From Burkholderia contaminans (lineage in GTDB: Bacteria; Pseudomonadota; Gammaproteobacteria; Burkholderiales; Burkholderiaceae): 64,000 nucleotides of DNA. Shown piece by piece: positions 34,835 through 44,208 of this stretch; the stretch's first letter is position 1, and each line of letters opens with the position of its first letter. A program made the translations under genes and the position numbers. The notes below the pieces were generated by a model. The model saw nothing but the letters and a program-made list of their open reading frames with translations. It was not told the origin of the DNA and ran no database searches. The stretch spans positions 1,054,001 to 1,118,000 of the forward strand of contig NZ_CP090642.1 of assembly GCF_029633825.1 (NCBI RefSeq). Direction: 5' to 3'.

Positions 34835-35755
34835 CTACTTCATCGCCACCAACGGCCCGACAAAAGCCTCGAAGTGCGGCAACCAGATCGGTATCGCGTC
34901 CTTGACCGCAAACATCCCGTGCCCGTTCTTGCCGAACGGCGGTTCGACAATCATCTGCCCGCGCCCACCTGCCCCCTGAAACGCGGCGAACCAGGTCGCC
35001 ACCACCTCCGGCGCGAAATACTTGTCGTTCTGCACGTAATGCCACAGCACCGGCACCCGCGTCGTACTCGCGAAATGCCCGATCGTGTCGGCCATCTGCT
35101 TCGGATCGCACGGCATGCCGGGATGAGTCGTCGGGTTCCCGCCACGTCCGCCCGAGAAGTTCACCACCGCGACCACGCCTTGCGGCGCGTAGCTCGCCGC
35201 CGCCAGCGAAGCGAAACCACCCGCCGATTGCCCGACCAGCACGACGCGGTTTCGATCCACCTGCGGCATCGTCTGCGCATACCGCACGGCCGCGAGCACA
35301 TCGCGCGCGGCCTGCTGCCCCGCAGTGAGGTAATCGGGATGCCGGCACGAACCCGCATCCTCTTCGTCGACCCCGCCCGTCGCCCCGTACCCGCGGCGGA
35401 TCGGCACGATGACCGCGAAACCGAGTTGCACGAACGTCCGGATCTGCGGCAACGCGCGATAGCGGCGCACCTTCGGCCGGTCGCGCGGATCGGGCGGGCT
35501 GCCGTGGCTCAGCACGATCAGCGGAAAGGGCCCGGGGCCGTCCGGCATGTAGGTGGTGGCGACGATGTCCCGCGTGCCCGCCCCTTCGTCGACCGGGACC
35601 TTGACGACGGTTTCATGCAGATCGGGCGCGATGGACGTGTCGTCGACCGCCGTCGTCGCACAGCCGACGACGGAAGCGATCAACGCGCCCGAGATCAGCG
35701 CGCGACACAGGCGAATGGCGATCCGGTTTCGGTTTCGACGAACGACGATGCTCAT
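34835..35755 (-). CDS. Lipoprotein alpha/beta hydrolase (dienelactone-hydrolase-like)
   Basis: A 306-residue exported hydrolase. The N-terminus has a positively charged region, hydrophobic ALISGALIASVVGC and a lipobox Cys. The core contains LIVLSHGSPPDPRDRP, VIVPIRRGYGATGG, the nucleophile elbow VLVGQSAGGFASLAAASYA with catalytic Ser, and a C-terminal GKNGHGMF with the His. It resembles membrane-anchored dienelactone-hydrolase-like or prolyl-oligopeptidase-type enzymes. Substrate unknown. It is divergent from the RND efflux operon but is probably not part of it. Confidence 0.85.
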   Translation of the reverse strand: MSIVVRRNRNRIAIRLCRALISGALIASVVGCATTAVDDTSIAPDLHETVVKVPVDEGAGTRDIVATTYMPDGPGPFPLIVLSHGSPPDPRDRPKVRRYRALPQIRTFVQLGFAVIVPIRRGYGATGGVDEEDAGSCRHPDYLTAGQQAARDVLAAVRYAQTMPQVDRNRVVLVGQSAGGFASLAAASYAPQGVVAVVNFSGGRGGNPTTHPGMPCDPKQMADTIGHFASTTRVPVLWHYVQNDKYFAPEVVATWFAAFQGAGGRGQMIVEPPFGKNGHGMFAVKDAIPIWLPHFEAFVGPLVAMK

Positions 35756-36116
35756 GGGTGATCTCTCCACGAATCCGCAGCCGACGGCCCACGCTGCCGC
35801 GACGCATACGGCGAAGGCGTCAGTGTATCCGGGCGGCGCGCCCCCGGCATCGCTTCGATCGATCCGTTACCCGGCGACCACCGCACCCCGCCTTCATGCT
35901 CCGGCCGGCTCGGCACGGCCACTGCAAGCCGGAACCCGTCATCCACAACGGCAACGGAAAGACGAAGATCTCGCCCCGCCGCCGGACCACCCTCCCGCCA
36001 AGCTTTCCCCCCCTCCATCAAACCTCCATCTTTCCGCACAAAAAACTCCATCGGGCGCACGCACACTTCGATCCGAAAATGCGGGCCGCTGGGTGCCTGC
36101 GTCCCATGGAGTCGAA
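35756..36116. other. Promoter region of RND efflux operon
   Basis: Gap of about 360 bp between the divergent hydrolase and efflux operon. It should hold both promoters and the binding site of the AdeR-like regulator encoded at the operon end. I could not identify a convincing repeat by eye. A long upstream frame continuous with the adaptor gene is considered spurious. Confidence 0.5.
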
Positions 36117-37274
36117 ATGAAAAATCAGAAACGAGCCTGCTACGGCGCCGTGTGCGCGCTGGTAGCGGCGATGCTGGCGGGCTGCGGGCCCTCCGAACAG
36201 CAGGCCGCGGCGCCGGCCACCCCGGTTGCGGCGATGACGCTGGCGGGCGCGCCCCTCGACCTGACCGAAGACCTGCCGGGCCGCGTCGCGGCCGTCCGGA
36301 TCGCCGAGATCCGGCCGCAGGTCAGCGGCATCGTGCAGCGGCGGCTGTTCGAACAAGGCACGGAAGTCCGTGCCGGCCAGCCGCTGTTCCAGATCAACCC
36401 GGCGCCGTTCAAGGCCGACATGGACACGGCTGCGGCGGCCCTGCAACGCGCGGAAGCCGCGCTTGCGCGGGCCAAGGTGCAGACCACCCGGCTCAAGCCG
36501 CTGGTCGAGGCCGACGCGATCAGCCGCCAGGTGTACGACGACTCGGTGTCGCAACGCGATCAGGCGGCCGCCGACGTCGCGCAGGCCCGTGCGACGCTCG
36601 CACGCCGCCAGCTCGACCTGAAGTTCGCGACCGTCGAGGCGCCGATCACGGGCCGCATCGACCAGGCCCTCGTGACCGAGGGTGCACTGGTCGCCAGCAG
36701 CGACAGCCAGCCGATGGCACGCATCCAGCAGATCGACCAGGTCTACGTGGACGTGCGGCAGCCGGCCGCATCGCTCGAATCGCTGCGCGGCGCGCTCGCG
36801 GCCCGGCCGGACACCGCGGGCAACGGGCTGCCGGTCGACGTGCTGCGCGACGACGACTCTCGCTACGACGTGAAGGGCCGCATGCTGTTCTCAGGCGTCA
36901 ACGTCGACCCGGGCACCGGCGACGTGCTGCTGCGCGTGCTGGTCGACAACCCGAAGCGCGAGCTGTTGCCGGGCATGTACGTGCGTGCCCGCATTCCGCG
37001 TGGGCATTACGAGAACGCGCTGACCGTGCCGCAACAGGCGATCGTCCGCGCAGGCGGCAAGCCGCAGGTCTGGGTGCTCGACGCGAAGAGCCAGGCGCAC
37101 CTGAAGTCCATCGAAGTGGGCGAGCTGACGAACCGCAGCTATCGCATCAAGTCGGGTCTGCAGGCAGGCCAGAAGGTCGTCGTCGAAGGCATGGAGCGCC
37201 TGGTCGACGGCGCGACCGTGACGGCGACCGACTGGAAGGCGCCTGAAGCGGTCAAGACCGCTTCGTCGCACTGA
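36117..37274 (+). CDS. RND efflux periplasmic adaptor lipoprotein
   Basis: A 385-residue membrane fusion protein (HlyD/AcrA/MexA type). The lipobox AAMLAGC puts the lipidated Cys at 23. Further features are the lipoyl half-motif IRPQVSGIVQRRLFEQGTEV, a coiled-coil hairpin around residues 100-165, then ATVEAPITGRIDQALVTEGA, and the beta-barrel segment LLPGMYVRARIPRG. It links the inner-membrane pump to the outer-membrane channel. I start at MKNQKRAC; the frame is open further upstream but without signal-peptide character. The RND pump gene follows after 20 bp. Confidence 0.93.
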   Translation: MKNQKRACYGAVCALVAAMLAGCGPSEQQAAAPATPVAAMTLAGAPLDLTEDLPGRVAAVRIAEIRPQVSGIVQRRLFEQGTEVRAGQPLFQINPAPFKADMDTAAAALQRAEAALARAKVQTTRLKPLVEADAISRQVYDDSVSQRDQAAADVAQARATLARRQLDLKFATVEAPITGRIDQALVTEGALVASSDSQPMARIQQIDQVYVDVRQPAASLESLRGALAARPDTAGNGLPVDVLRDDDSRYDVKGRMLFSGVNVDPGTGDVLLRVLVDNPKRELLPGMYVRARIPRGHYENALTVPQQAIVRAGGKPQVWVLDAKSQAHLKSIEVGELTNRSYRIKSGLQAGQKVVVEGMERLVDGATVTATDWKAPEAVKTASSH

Positions 37275-37294
37275 GTCACGGGGAGCCTCCAGTC

Positions 37295-40200
37295 ATGTCC
37301 CAATTCTTCATCCGGCGCCCGGTCTTCGCGTGGGTGATCGCCCTCTTCATCATCCTGCTGGGCCTGATCGCCATCCCCGAACTGCCGGTTGCGCGCTATC
37401 CGTCGGTCGCGCCGCCGACCGTCACCATTACCGCCACCTACCCGGGCGCCACGCCGCAGACGATGAACGACAGCGTGCTGAGCCTCATCGAGCGCGAGCT
37501 GTCCGGCGTCCGGAACCTGCTGTACTTCGAATCGGCGTCGGATACCTCCGGCCAGGCGAAGATCACCGCGACCTTCAAGCCCGGCACCGATTCGGCGATG
37601 GCGCAGGTCGAAGTGCAGAACAAGCTCAAGTCGGTCGAGCCGCGCCTGCCGCCCGTCGTGCGGCAAAACGGCGTGATCGTGGAGTCTGCCTCCACGGGCT
37701 TCCTGTTGTTCGTCGGCCTGAAGTCGGACAGCGGCCGCTATGACGAAAACGCGCTGGCCGACTACATGGCGCGCAACGTCGTCGAGGATCTGCGACGTGT
37801 CGACGGCGTCGGCAAGGTGCAACTGTTCGGTTCCGAACAGGCGATGCGCATCTGGGTCGATCCGCAGAAGCTGATCACCTACGGCCTGTCGATGAACGAC
37901 CTGACGAACGCCGTCGCCCAGCAGAACGTGCAGATCGCCCCGGGCAGCCTCGGTGCGGCGCCCGCCCTGCCAGGCCAGCGCGTCACCGTGCCGCTCACCG
38001 CGCAAGGCCAGCTCACGTCGCCCGAGCAGTTCGCGAAGATCGTGCTGCGCGCGAACGCGAACGGCTCGAAGGTCGTGCTCGGCGACGTCGCGCGGGTCGA
38101 GCTCGGCCCGCAGTCGTTCACCTTCGTCAACAGCGAGAACGGCAAGCCCGCGACCTTCGCCGGCGTGCAGCTGGCGCCGGGCGCGAACGCGGTGAAGACC
38201 GCCGAGGCCGTGCGCGAGCAACTGGACATGATCGCCAAGACGATGCCGGCCGGCATGACCTACTCGATCCCGTTCGATACCGCACCGTTCGTGAAGATCT
38301 CGATCGAGAAGGTGATTCACACGCTGCTCGAAGCGATGGTGCTCGTGTTCCTCGTGATGTACCTGTTCCTGCAGAACGTGCGCTACACGCTGATCCCGGC
38401 GATCGTCGCGCCGGTGGCGATGCTCGGCACCTTCACGGTCATGCTGATGACGGGCTTCTCGATCAACGTGCTGACGATGTTCGGCATGGTGCTCGCGATC
38501 GGCATCATCGTCGACGATGCGATCGTCGTCGTGGAGAACGTCGAACGCCTGATGGTGGAAGAAGGCCTGTCGCCGAAAGACGCGACGATCAAGGCGATGA
38601 AGGAAATCACCGGCGCCATCATCGGCATCACGCTGGTGCTGACGGCCGTGTTCCTGCCGATGGCGATGTCGAGCGGTTCGGTCGGCGTGATCTATCAGCA
38701 GTTCACGATGTCGATGGCCGTGTCGATCATGTTCTCGGCCCTGCTCGCGCTGACGCTGACGCCGGCCCTGTGCGCGACGATGCTCAAGCCGGTCGAGCAT
38801 GGCCACCACGAGAAGCGCGGCTTCTTCGGCTGGTTCAACCGCCGCTTCGACCGCATGACGAACTGGTATGAAACGCGCGTCGGCAAGCTGCTCGGCCGCA
38901 CCGGCCGTGTGATGCTGCTGTTCGTCGCGCTTTCCACCGCGCTGGTGTTCGGCTTCCGCATGCTGCCGTCGTCGTTCCTGCCCGAGGAAGACCAGGGCTA
39001 CTTCATGACCGGCTTCCTGCTCCCGTCGGATTCGACCGTCGAGCGCACGGGCGACGTGGTCAAGACCCTCGAGAAGCATCTCGCATCGCGTCCGGGCATC
39101 GAGTCGAGCATCTCCATCATCGGCTACGGCTTCTCGGGCCTCGGCTCCAACGCGGCGCTGAATTACGCGGTGCTCAAGGACTGGGACAAGCGCGGAGGGG
39201 CAAACGCGATGGACGAAGCGATGCAAGCGCAGGCCGCGATGGGCGGCGTGACGGAAGGCACGGTCATGAGCCTGTTGCCGCCGGCGATCGACGGGCTGGG
39301 CACCAGCTCGGGCTTCACGATGCGCCTGCAGGATCGCGCGAACCAGGGCTACGCGGCACTCAAGGCGGCTGAAGCCAAGCTGCTCGAACTGGCCGCGCAA
39401 AGCAAGGTGGTGACCGGTGTCTATCCGGACAGCCTGCCGGCCGGTACCAGCGTGAAGCTGGATATCGACCGCGAGAAGGCCGAAGCGCTCGGCGTGTCGT
39501 TCACGACCATCAGCGACACGCTGTCGGCCGCGATGGGTTCGACCTACGTGAACGACTTCCCGAACGCGGGCCGCATGCAGCAGGTGATCATCCAGGCGGA
39601 TGCCCCGGCACGCATGCAGATCGAGAACGTGATGAAGCTCTACGTGCGCAACGCGACCGGAGGCATGGTGCCGCTGTCCGAAGTGGTGCGTCCGGTCTGG
39701 TCGGAAACCCCGCTGCAGATGGTGCGCTTCCAGGGTTACCCGTCCGCACGGATCTCCGGCGGCTCGGCCCCCGGCTACTCCAGCGGCGCGGCCATGGCCG
39801 AGATGGAACGTCTGGCCGCGCAGTTGCCGCCGGGCTTCACGGTGGCGTGGACCGGCCAGTCGCTGCAGGAGCGCGAGTCGGCTTCGCAGGCGCCGATGCT
39901 GATGGCGCTGTCGATGGTCGTCGTGTTCCTGGTGCTCGCGGCGCTCTACGAGAGCTGGGCGATTCCGCTGTCGGTGATGCTGGTGGTGCCACTCGGCCTG
40001 ATCGGCGCGCTCGGCGCCGTGATGCTCCGCGGGATGCCGAACGACGTGTTCTTCAAGGTCGGGATGATCACCGTGATCGGCCTGTCGGCGAAGAACGCGA
40101 TCCTGATCGTAGAAGTCGCGAAGCAGTTGCGCGAGGAAGGCATGGGGCTGATCGAGTCGGCCTTGAAGGCGTCCAGGCTGCGTCTGCGCCCGATCCTGAT

Positions 40201-40438
40201 GACCTCGCTCGCGTTCGGCCTCGGCGTCGTCCCGCTGATGATCGCGACCGGCGCGAGCGCCGAAACGCAGCACGCGATCGGCACCGGCGTGTTCGGCGGC
40301 ATGGTGACCGCCACCGTGCTGGCCATTTTCTTCGTTCCGGTCTTCTACGTGTTCGTGATGAGCATCCAGGAACGCATCTCGGCATGGCGCGCATCCGGCA
40401 AGAAGCCCGCCGCCGTGACCCACGAACATGAAGGTTGA
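37295..40438 (+). CDS. HAE1-family RND multidrug efflux pump
   Basis: A 1,047-residue inner-membrane proton antiporter of the AcrB/MexB/AdeB class. The start MSQFFIRRPVFAWVIALFII is canonical. The proton-relay aspartates fall exactly at positions 407 and 408 (GIIVDDAIVVVENVER), and the relay lysine is at 933 (LSAKNAILIVE). Two large periplasmic loops are present. It should expel antibiotics, dyes or solvents together with the flanking adaptor and channel. The downstream AdeR-like regulator suggests an AdeABC-like role, but the Burkholderia name cannot be assigned with certainty. Confidence 0.96.
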   Translation: MSQFFIRRPVFAWVIALFIILLGLIAIPELPVARYPSVAPPTVTITATYPGATPQTMNDSVLSLIERELSGVRNLLYFESASDTSGQAKITATFKPGTDSAMAQVEVQNKLKSVEPRLPPVVRQNGVIVESASTGFLLFVGLKSDSGRYDENALADYMARNVVEDLRRVDGVGKVQLFGSEQAMRIWVDPQKLITYGLSMNDLTNAVAQQNVQIAPGSLGAAPALPGQRVTVPLTAQGQLTSPEQFAKIVLRANANGSKVVLGDVARVELGPQSFTFVNSENGKPATFAGVQLAPGANAVKTAEAVREQLDMIAKTMPAGMTYSIPFDTAPFVKISIEKVIHTLLEAMVLVFLVMYLFLQNVRYTLIPAIVAPVAMLGTFTVMLMTGFSINVLTMFGMVLAIGIIVDDAIVVVENVERLMVEEGLSPKDATIKAMKEITGAIIGITLVLTAVFLPMAMSSGSVGVIYQQFTMSMAVSIMFSALLALTLTPALCATMLKPVEHGHHEKRGFFGWFNRRFDRMTNWYETRVGKLLGRTGRVMLLFVALSTALVFGFRMLPSSFLPEEDQGYFMTGFLLPSDSTVERTGDVVKTLEKHLASRPGIESSISIIGYGFSGLGSNAALNYAVLKDWDKRGGANAMDEAMQAQAAMGGVTEGTVMSLLPPAIDGLGTSSGFTMRLQDRANQGYAALKAAEAKLLELAAQSKVVTGVYPDSLPAGTSVKLDIDREKAEALGVSFTTISDTLSAAMGSTYVNDFPNAGRMQQVIIQADAPARMQIENVMKLYVRNATGGMVPLSEVVRPVWSETPLQMVRFQGYPSARISGGSAPGYSSGAAMAEMERLAAQLPPGFTVAWTGQSLQERESASQAPMLMALSMVVVFLVLAALYESWAIPLSVMLVVPLGLIGALGAVMLRGMPNDVFFKVGMITVIGLSAKNAILIVEVAKQLREEGMGLIESALKASRLRLRPILMTSLAFGLGVVPLMIATGASAETQHAIGTGVFGGMVTATVLAIFFVPVFYVFVMSIQERISAWRASGKKPAAVTHEHEG

Positions 40439-40442
40439 TGCC

Positions 40443-41885
40443 ATGCGATTACTCATTCTTTCCGCAGCGGTTTCCGCGGCGCTCGTGCTGTCGGCGTGCT
40501 CGATGGCGCCGAAGCTGGTCAAACCCGAAATGCCGGTGCCGACCGCCTATACGACCGCTGTCGCGGCCGACCAGCACGCGAACGCGGCCGATCTCGGCTG
40601 GCGCTCGATGTTCGGCGACCGCCGCCTGCAGCGCCTGATCGAGCTCGCGCTCGAGAACAACCGCGACCTGCGCCTGGCCGCGCTGAACGTCCAGGCTGCC
40701 GAAGCGCAGTACGGCATCCAGCGTTCCGCGCGCCTGCCGTCGATCGGCGCCGGCGCGAGCTTCACGCGTCAGCGCACGGCCGCCGACTCGCAATCGAACC
40801 CGCCGCTGCTCGAAAACACGCAGAACCAGTACGGCGTGAACATCGGTCTCAGCGCGTTCGAGATCGACCTGTTCGGCCGCGTGAAGTCGTTGTCGGATGC
40901 GGCGTTCGCGCGCTACCTCGCGACCGATCACGGCCGCCGGGCGGTGCAGATCGCGCTCGTCGGCTCCGTGGCCAACGCGTATTTCGCCGAGCGCCTCGCG
41001 CAAGAGCAGCGCGCGCTGTCCGAACGCACGCTGAACGACTGGCGCCAGTCGCTCGACCTCGCGCGCCGCCTCAAGCTCGCCGACCAGGCGAGCGGCGTCG
41101 ACATCGCGCAGGCCGAAGGCCAGGTCGCGAGCGCCAGCGCCGATCTCGAGGCGCGTTCGCGCGCCGTCGAGCAGGCGGGCAACGCGCTGCGGCTGCTGGT
41201 CGGCACCGACCTGCCGAAGAACCTGCCCGATCCGCTGTCGCTGGAACGCCAGCCGGTGATGACCAAGCTGCCGGCCGGATTGCCGTCGGAATTGCTGTAC
41301 CGCCGGCCGGACATCCAGCAGGCCGAGCAGAATCTCGTCGCCGCCAACGCCGACATCGGCGCGGCGCGCGCGGCATTCTTCCCGCGCCTGTCGCTGACGT
41401 CGTCGATCGGCTTCCTCAGCCCGGGGCTCGGCAGCCTGTTCGACGGCGGCCAGCGTGTGTGGAGCTTCGCGCCGCAGGTCACGCTGCCGATCTTCCAGGG
41501 CGGCCGGCTGCGATCCGAGCTGAATCTCGCGGAAGTGCGCAAGTCCAGTGCGGTCGTCGAGTACGAACGCTCGATCCAGACCGCGTTCCGCGAAGTGGCC
41601 GACGGCCTCGCCGGGCGCGAGACCTTCAGCCGCCAGATCGACGCGCAGACGAAGGTCGTCAAGAGCGCCGAGCGCCGTACCGACCTCGTGAACCTGCGCT
41701 ATCGCGCGGGCATCGAGGATCGGCTGGAACTGCTCGACTCGCAGCGCCAGCTGTATGCCGCGCGCCAGACGTTGCTGGATTTGCGCAACGCCGAACTGGG
41801 CAACGCGGTCGCGCTCTACAAGGCGCTCGGTGGCGGGCTGACCGACACCGACGTGCCTCCCGCCAACAGCGTGGCAAAGAACTGA
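40443..41885 (+). CDS. Outer-membrane efflux lipoprotein (NodT/OprM type)
   Basis: A 480-residue TolC-like channel protein. The signal peptide ends in the lipobox LSAC (Cys19). Paired OEP repeats are visible: LIELALENNRDLRLAALNVQ in the first half and a second repeat, around YRRPDIQQAEQNLVAANADI, in the second. FFPRLSLTSSIGFLSPG and the final LRYRAGIEDRLELLDSQRQL are typical. It completes the tripartite pump. The ATG at 40443 lies 4 bp after the RND stop and gives a normal lipoprotein signal; an earlier in-frame ATG overlaps the RND gene. Confidence 0.94.
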   Translation: MRLLILSAAVSAALVLSACSMAPKLVKPEMPVPTAYTTAVAADQHANAADLGWRSMFGDRRLQRLIELALENNRDLRLAALNVQAAEAQYGIQRSARLPSIGAGASFTRQRTAADSQSNPPLLENTQNQYGVNIGLSAFEIDLFGRVKSLSDAAFARYLATDHGRRAVQIALVGSVANAYFAERLAQEQRALSERTLNDWRQSLDLARRLKLADQASGVDIAQAEGQVASASADLEARSRAVEQAGNALRLLVGTDLPKNLPDPLSLERQPVMTKLPAGLPSELLYRRPDIQQAEQNLVAANADIGAARAAFFPRLSLTSSIGFLSPGLGSLFDGGQRVWSFAPQVTLPIFQGGRLRSELNLAEVRKSSAVVEYERSIQTAFREVADGLAGRETFSRQIDAQTKVVKSAERRTDLVNLRYRAGIEDRLELLDSQRQLYAARQTLLDLRNAELGNAVALYKALGGGLTDTDVPPANSVAKN

Positions 41886-41995
41886 GCAACGGGCCGTCGC
41901 CCATCCGTTCGCGACGACTGAAAGCACGGTGAAGTCCGGCGGCACACGTGCCGCGCCGCCGGCCCTAACGGTCACGCTCACTTCCAGTGGACCCG

Positions 41996-42685
41996 ATGAA
42001 CCCTCTGATACTCATTGCCGAAGACGATCCGGAGATCGCCGACATACTCGACGCGTACCTCGCCCACGACGGCTTTCGCACCTATCGCGTCGGTCACGGC
42101 CAGGCCGTGCTCGACGTGCAGCCCGTGCTGAAGCCCGACCTGATCCTGCTCGACGTCAGGATGCCGAAGAAGGACGGCTGGGAAGTCCTGGTCGAACTGC
42201 GCCGCCGCAGCGACACGCCGATCGTCATCATCACGGCGCTCGATCGCGAGATCGATCGCTTGCAGGGGCTGCGTTTCGGCGCGGACGACTACATCACGAA
42301 GCCGTTCAATCCGGCCGAGGTGGTCGCGCGCATCCGAGCGATCCTGCGTCGTTTCGAAGCGGCCACGTCCGGGCGCTTCATCAAGGTCGGCAACCTTGAA
42401 ATCGATACGCAAAGCTATCTGACCACGGTCCGCACCGACACCGGAGAAACCGGCGTCTCGCTGACGCTGACCGAATTCCGGCTGCTCGCGCACCTGGCCG
42501 GCTCGCCGAACCGCGTGTTCACGCGCAGCGAACTGATCGACGCCTGCCTCGCCGACGTCGATGCGCTGGAGCGCACCGTCGACAGCCATATCAGCCGGCT
42601 GCGCAGGAAGCTCGAATGCGCGGGCGCGTCCGGGGTGCCGGAGGTGATGCGCGGGGTCGGCTACCGGCTGCGCAGCACCCAGTGA
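41996..42685 (+). CDS. OmpR-family response regulator, AdeR-like
   Basis: A 229-residue regulator. The receiver domain has the acidic pair IAEDDPEIADILDAYL, the phospho-acceptor Asp in LILLDVRMPKKDGWEVL and the Lys in DDYITKPFNP. The winged-helix domain includes LTLTEFRLLAHLAGSPNRVF and DALERTVDSHISRLRRKLE, a stretch strikingly close to Acinetobacter AdeR. It presumably activates the efflux operon in which it is the fourth gene. No histidine kinase gene is adjacent; the next gene encodes a two-helix membrane protein. An in-frame GTG three codons upstream is an alternative start. Confidence 0.93.
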   Translation: MNPLILIAEDDPEIADILDAYLAHDGFRTYRVGHGQAVLDVQPVLKPDLILLDVRMPKKDGWEVLVELRRRSDTPIVIITALDREIDRLQGLRFGADDYITKPFNPAEVVARIRAILRRFEAATSGRFIKVGNLEIDTQSYLTTVRTDTGETGVSLTLTEFRLLAHLAGSPNRVFTRSELIDACLADVDALERTVDSHISRLRRKLECAGASGVPEVMRGVGYRLRSTQ

Positions 42686-42948
42686 ACGCGCGTCCAGGAT
42701 GGCGGCGGCGAGGAGCGCGGATCGTCGGACTCCTGATGGTCGCCCTCGCGCTGGCAATCGCCGATGCAGGGTTCATCGCCTACTGCCTGATCCAGGCGGT
42801 CTGGTCCCCCGCGACGAACAGCGCACTCATGGCCGTGATTCGCGAGACGCCGGAATACCTGGTACTCGCCGTATTGCTGTTGGCCGGACTGGCCACGTCG
42901 ATCGTCGATCTGCTCAGACTGGTGCGCTCGACCGAAACCCGGCGATGA
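42682..42948 (+). CDS. Small two-helix membrane protein in efflux operon
   Basis: An 88-residue protein with a basic N-terminus and two hydrophobic helices (IVGLLMVALALAIADAGFIA and EYLVLAVLLLAGLATSIVDL). It is not recognised. The GTG start overlaps the response regulator stop as GTGA, so it is translationally coupled to it. Its place where AdeRS-type systems carry the sensor kinase suggests an accessory or sensing role in the efflux system, or a trace of one; this is inferred from position only. It has no kinase motifs. Confidence 0.72.
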   Translation: MNARPGWRRRGARIVGLLMVALALAIADAGFIAYCLIQAVWSPATNSALMAVIRETPEYLVLAVLLLAGLATSIVDLLRLVRSTETRR

Positions 42949-43048
42949 ACACGTGAGTCCGGTCAAATGGGCTGGGGGAGCCGTCCATGGGAGCGCGCGA
43001 AGGTATACGGTTATGGGAACCGGCTACCTTGAAACCTGAAGCACCCCG

Positions 43049-44107
43049 TTACGCGCGCCGCCGGTAAGTGCCTGGCGTGCTCCCTGTCCAGTGCCGGAAC
43101 GCGCGATGGAACGCGCTCGGATCGTCGAAGCCGATGTCGGCGCCGATCGCCGCGATCGTGTCGGGCGTATCGGTCAGCCGCTGGATCGCGATGTCGCGCC
43201 GCAGTTCGTCCTTGAGCACCTGGAACGTCGTCCCTTCGGCGGCCAGGTGGCGGCTCAGCGTGCGCACCGAGCAATGCAGGTGCTCGGCCGCCTGGTCGAT
43301 CACCGGCAGGTCAGGCAACGCTTCCGACAGGTACTGCCGCACGCGATGGCACACGAGCTGTTCGCTGAACGATTCGAAGATCCAGTCGCCCGGTGCGCGC
43401 GCGAGGAACTTGCGCAGGTTGCGCTTGCTCTGCCGGATCGGCGCGTCGAGGTAATCCGCGCTGAAGCGCATCAGCGTGCGCTCGCAGTCGAACTGCACGG
43501 CGCCAGTGAAGAAGTACAGGTGTTCGACCGCATGGCGCGGCCGCGGGCACGCGAACTCGATCTGCAGCAGCGGGATCTTCTGCCCGATCAGCCAGGAGCA
43601 CACGCCGTGCACGAGCTTGAGCATCAGTTCCTGGCCGAGCGCGCCGATCGGACCGATGGCGTCGTTCGGGCGCAGCACCACCTGCGCGACGAGACCGTCG
43701 CGCTTCGATTCGACGAAGAAATCGTCGAGCAGGATATGGAAGAATTGCCCGAAACGATGCAGCGCCGTTTCGAGGTTGCGCGCGTCGAGCAGGCTCAGGC
43801 ACAGGTACTTCAGCGTGCCGCCGCGCAGCGGGCGCGAGAAGATGCCGGGCATCTCGTCGTCGAGTTCGATCGCGAGCGTGCGGTACAGCGTCGAGAACTG
43901 CTCCTCCGTCACGCGCGCATGCGGTTCGCCGAGCAGCTCGATCGGAATGCCGGCCCCGCCCAGGTAGCGCTCGACCACGTCGCGCTGCACGGCCGCGCTT
44001 GCGAGGAAGCCGTTGACGAGCGAGATCGGCACCGTCGCGCTCGGCGAAGGCAGCGCACGCCCGGGTGCGGGCCCGGGCTGGGCGGAAAGTGAATCTGAAC
44101 CGGTCAT
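43049..44107 (-). CDS. AraC family regulator (arabinose-binding-domain type)
   Basis: A 352-residue regulator with an N-terminal ligand-binding domain of the OruR/ArgR-like type (PISLVNGFLASAAVQRDVVE through FACPRPRHAVEHLYFFTG) and a C-terminal AraC DNA-binding domain. Within it are LHCSVRTLSRHLAAEGTTFQ and IGFDDPSAFHRAFRHWTGST. It is encoded 101 bp downstream of the acyl-CoA ligase gene on the same strand, so it may be co-transcribed with it and regulate lipid-related genes. A longer open frame upstream lies antisense to nothing useful and overlaps the ligase gene, so the ATG at 44107 is used. Confidence 0.9.
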   Translation of the reverse strand: MTGSDSLSAQPGPAPGRALPSPSATVPISLVNGFLASAAVQRDVVERYLGGAGIPIELLGEPHARVTEEQFSTLYRTLAIELDDEMPGIFSRPLRGGTLKYLCLSLLDARNLETALHRFGQFFHILLDDFFVESKRDGLVAQVVLRPNDAIGPIGALGQELMLKLVHGVCSWLIGQKIPLLQIEFACPRPRHAVEHLYFFTGAVQFDCERTLMRFSADYLDAPIRQSKRNLRKFLARAPGDWIFESFSEQLVCHRVRQYLSEALPDLPVIDQAAEHLHCSVRTLSRHLAAEGTTFQVLKDELRRDIAIQRLTDTPDTIAAIGADIGFDDPSAFHRAFRHWTGSTPGTYRRRA

Positions 44108-44208
44108 CGCGTCCCCGTCGATCGAACCGCTCGCATTGTACTTGAGCGGCCCGCGCGGAGCCTTCCGGGCCGTCGGCACGCCGGGCATTGCGCTGCGCGC
44201 CGACGCCA

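Noticed and set aside
35553..36116. N-terminal extension of the RND adaptor
   Set aside because: It would bury the lipoprotein signal peptide in the interior of the protein; the lipobox near MKNQKRAC fixes the start.
37139..40522. A 1,127-codon open frame antisense to the RND pump
   Set aside because: Arg/His-rich shadow of the pump gene, with no recognisable motif.
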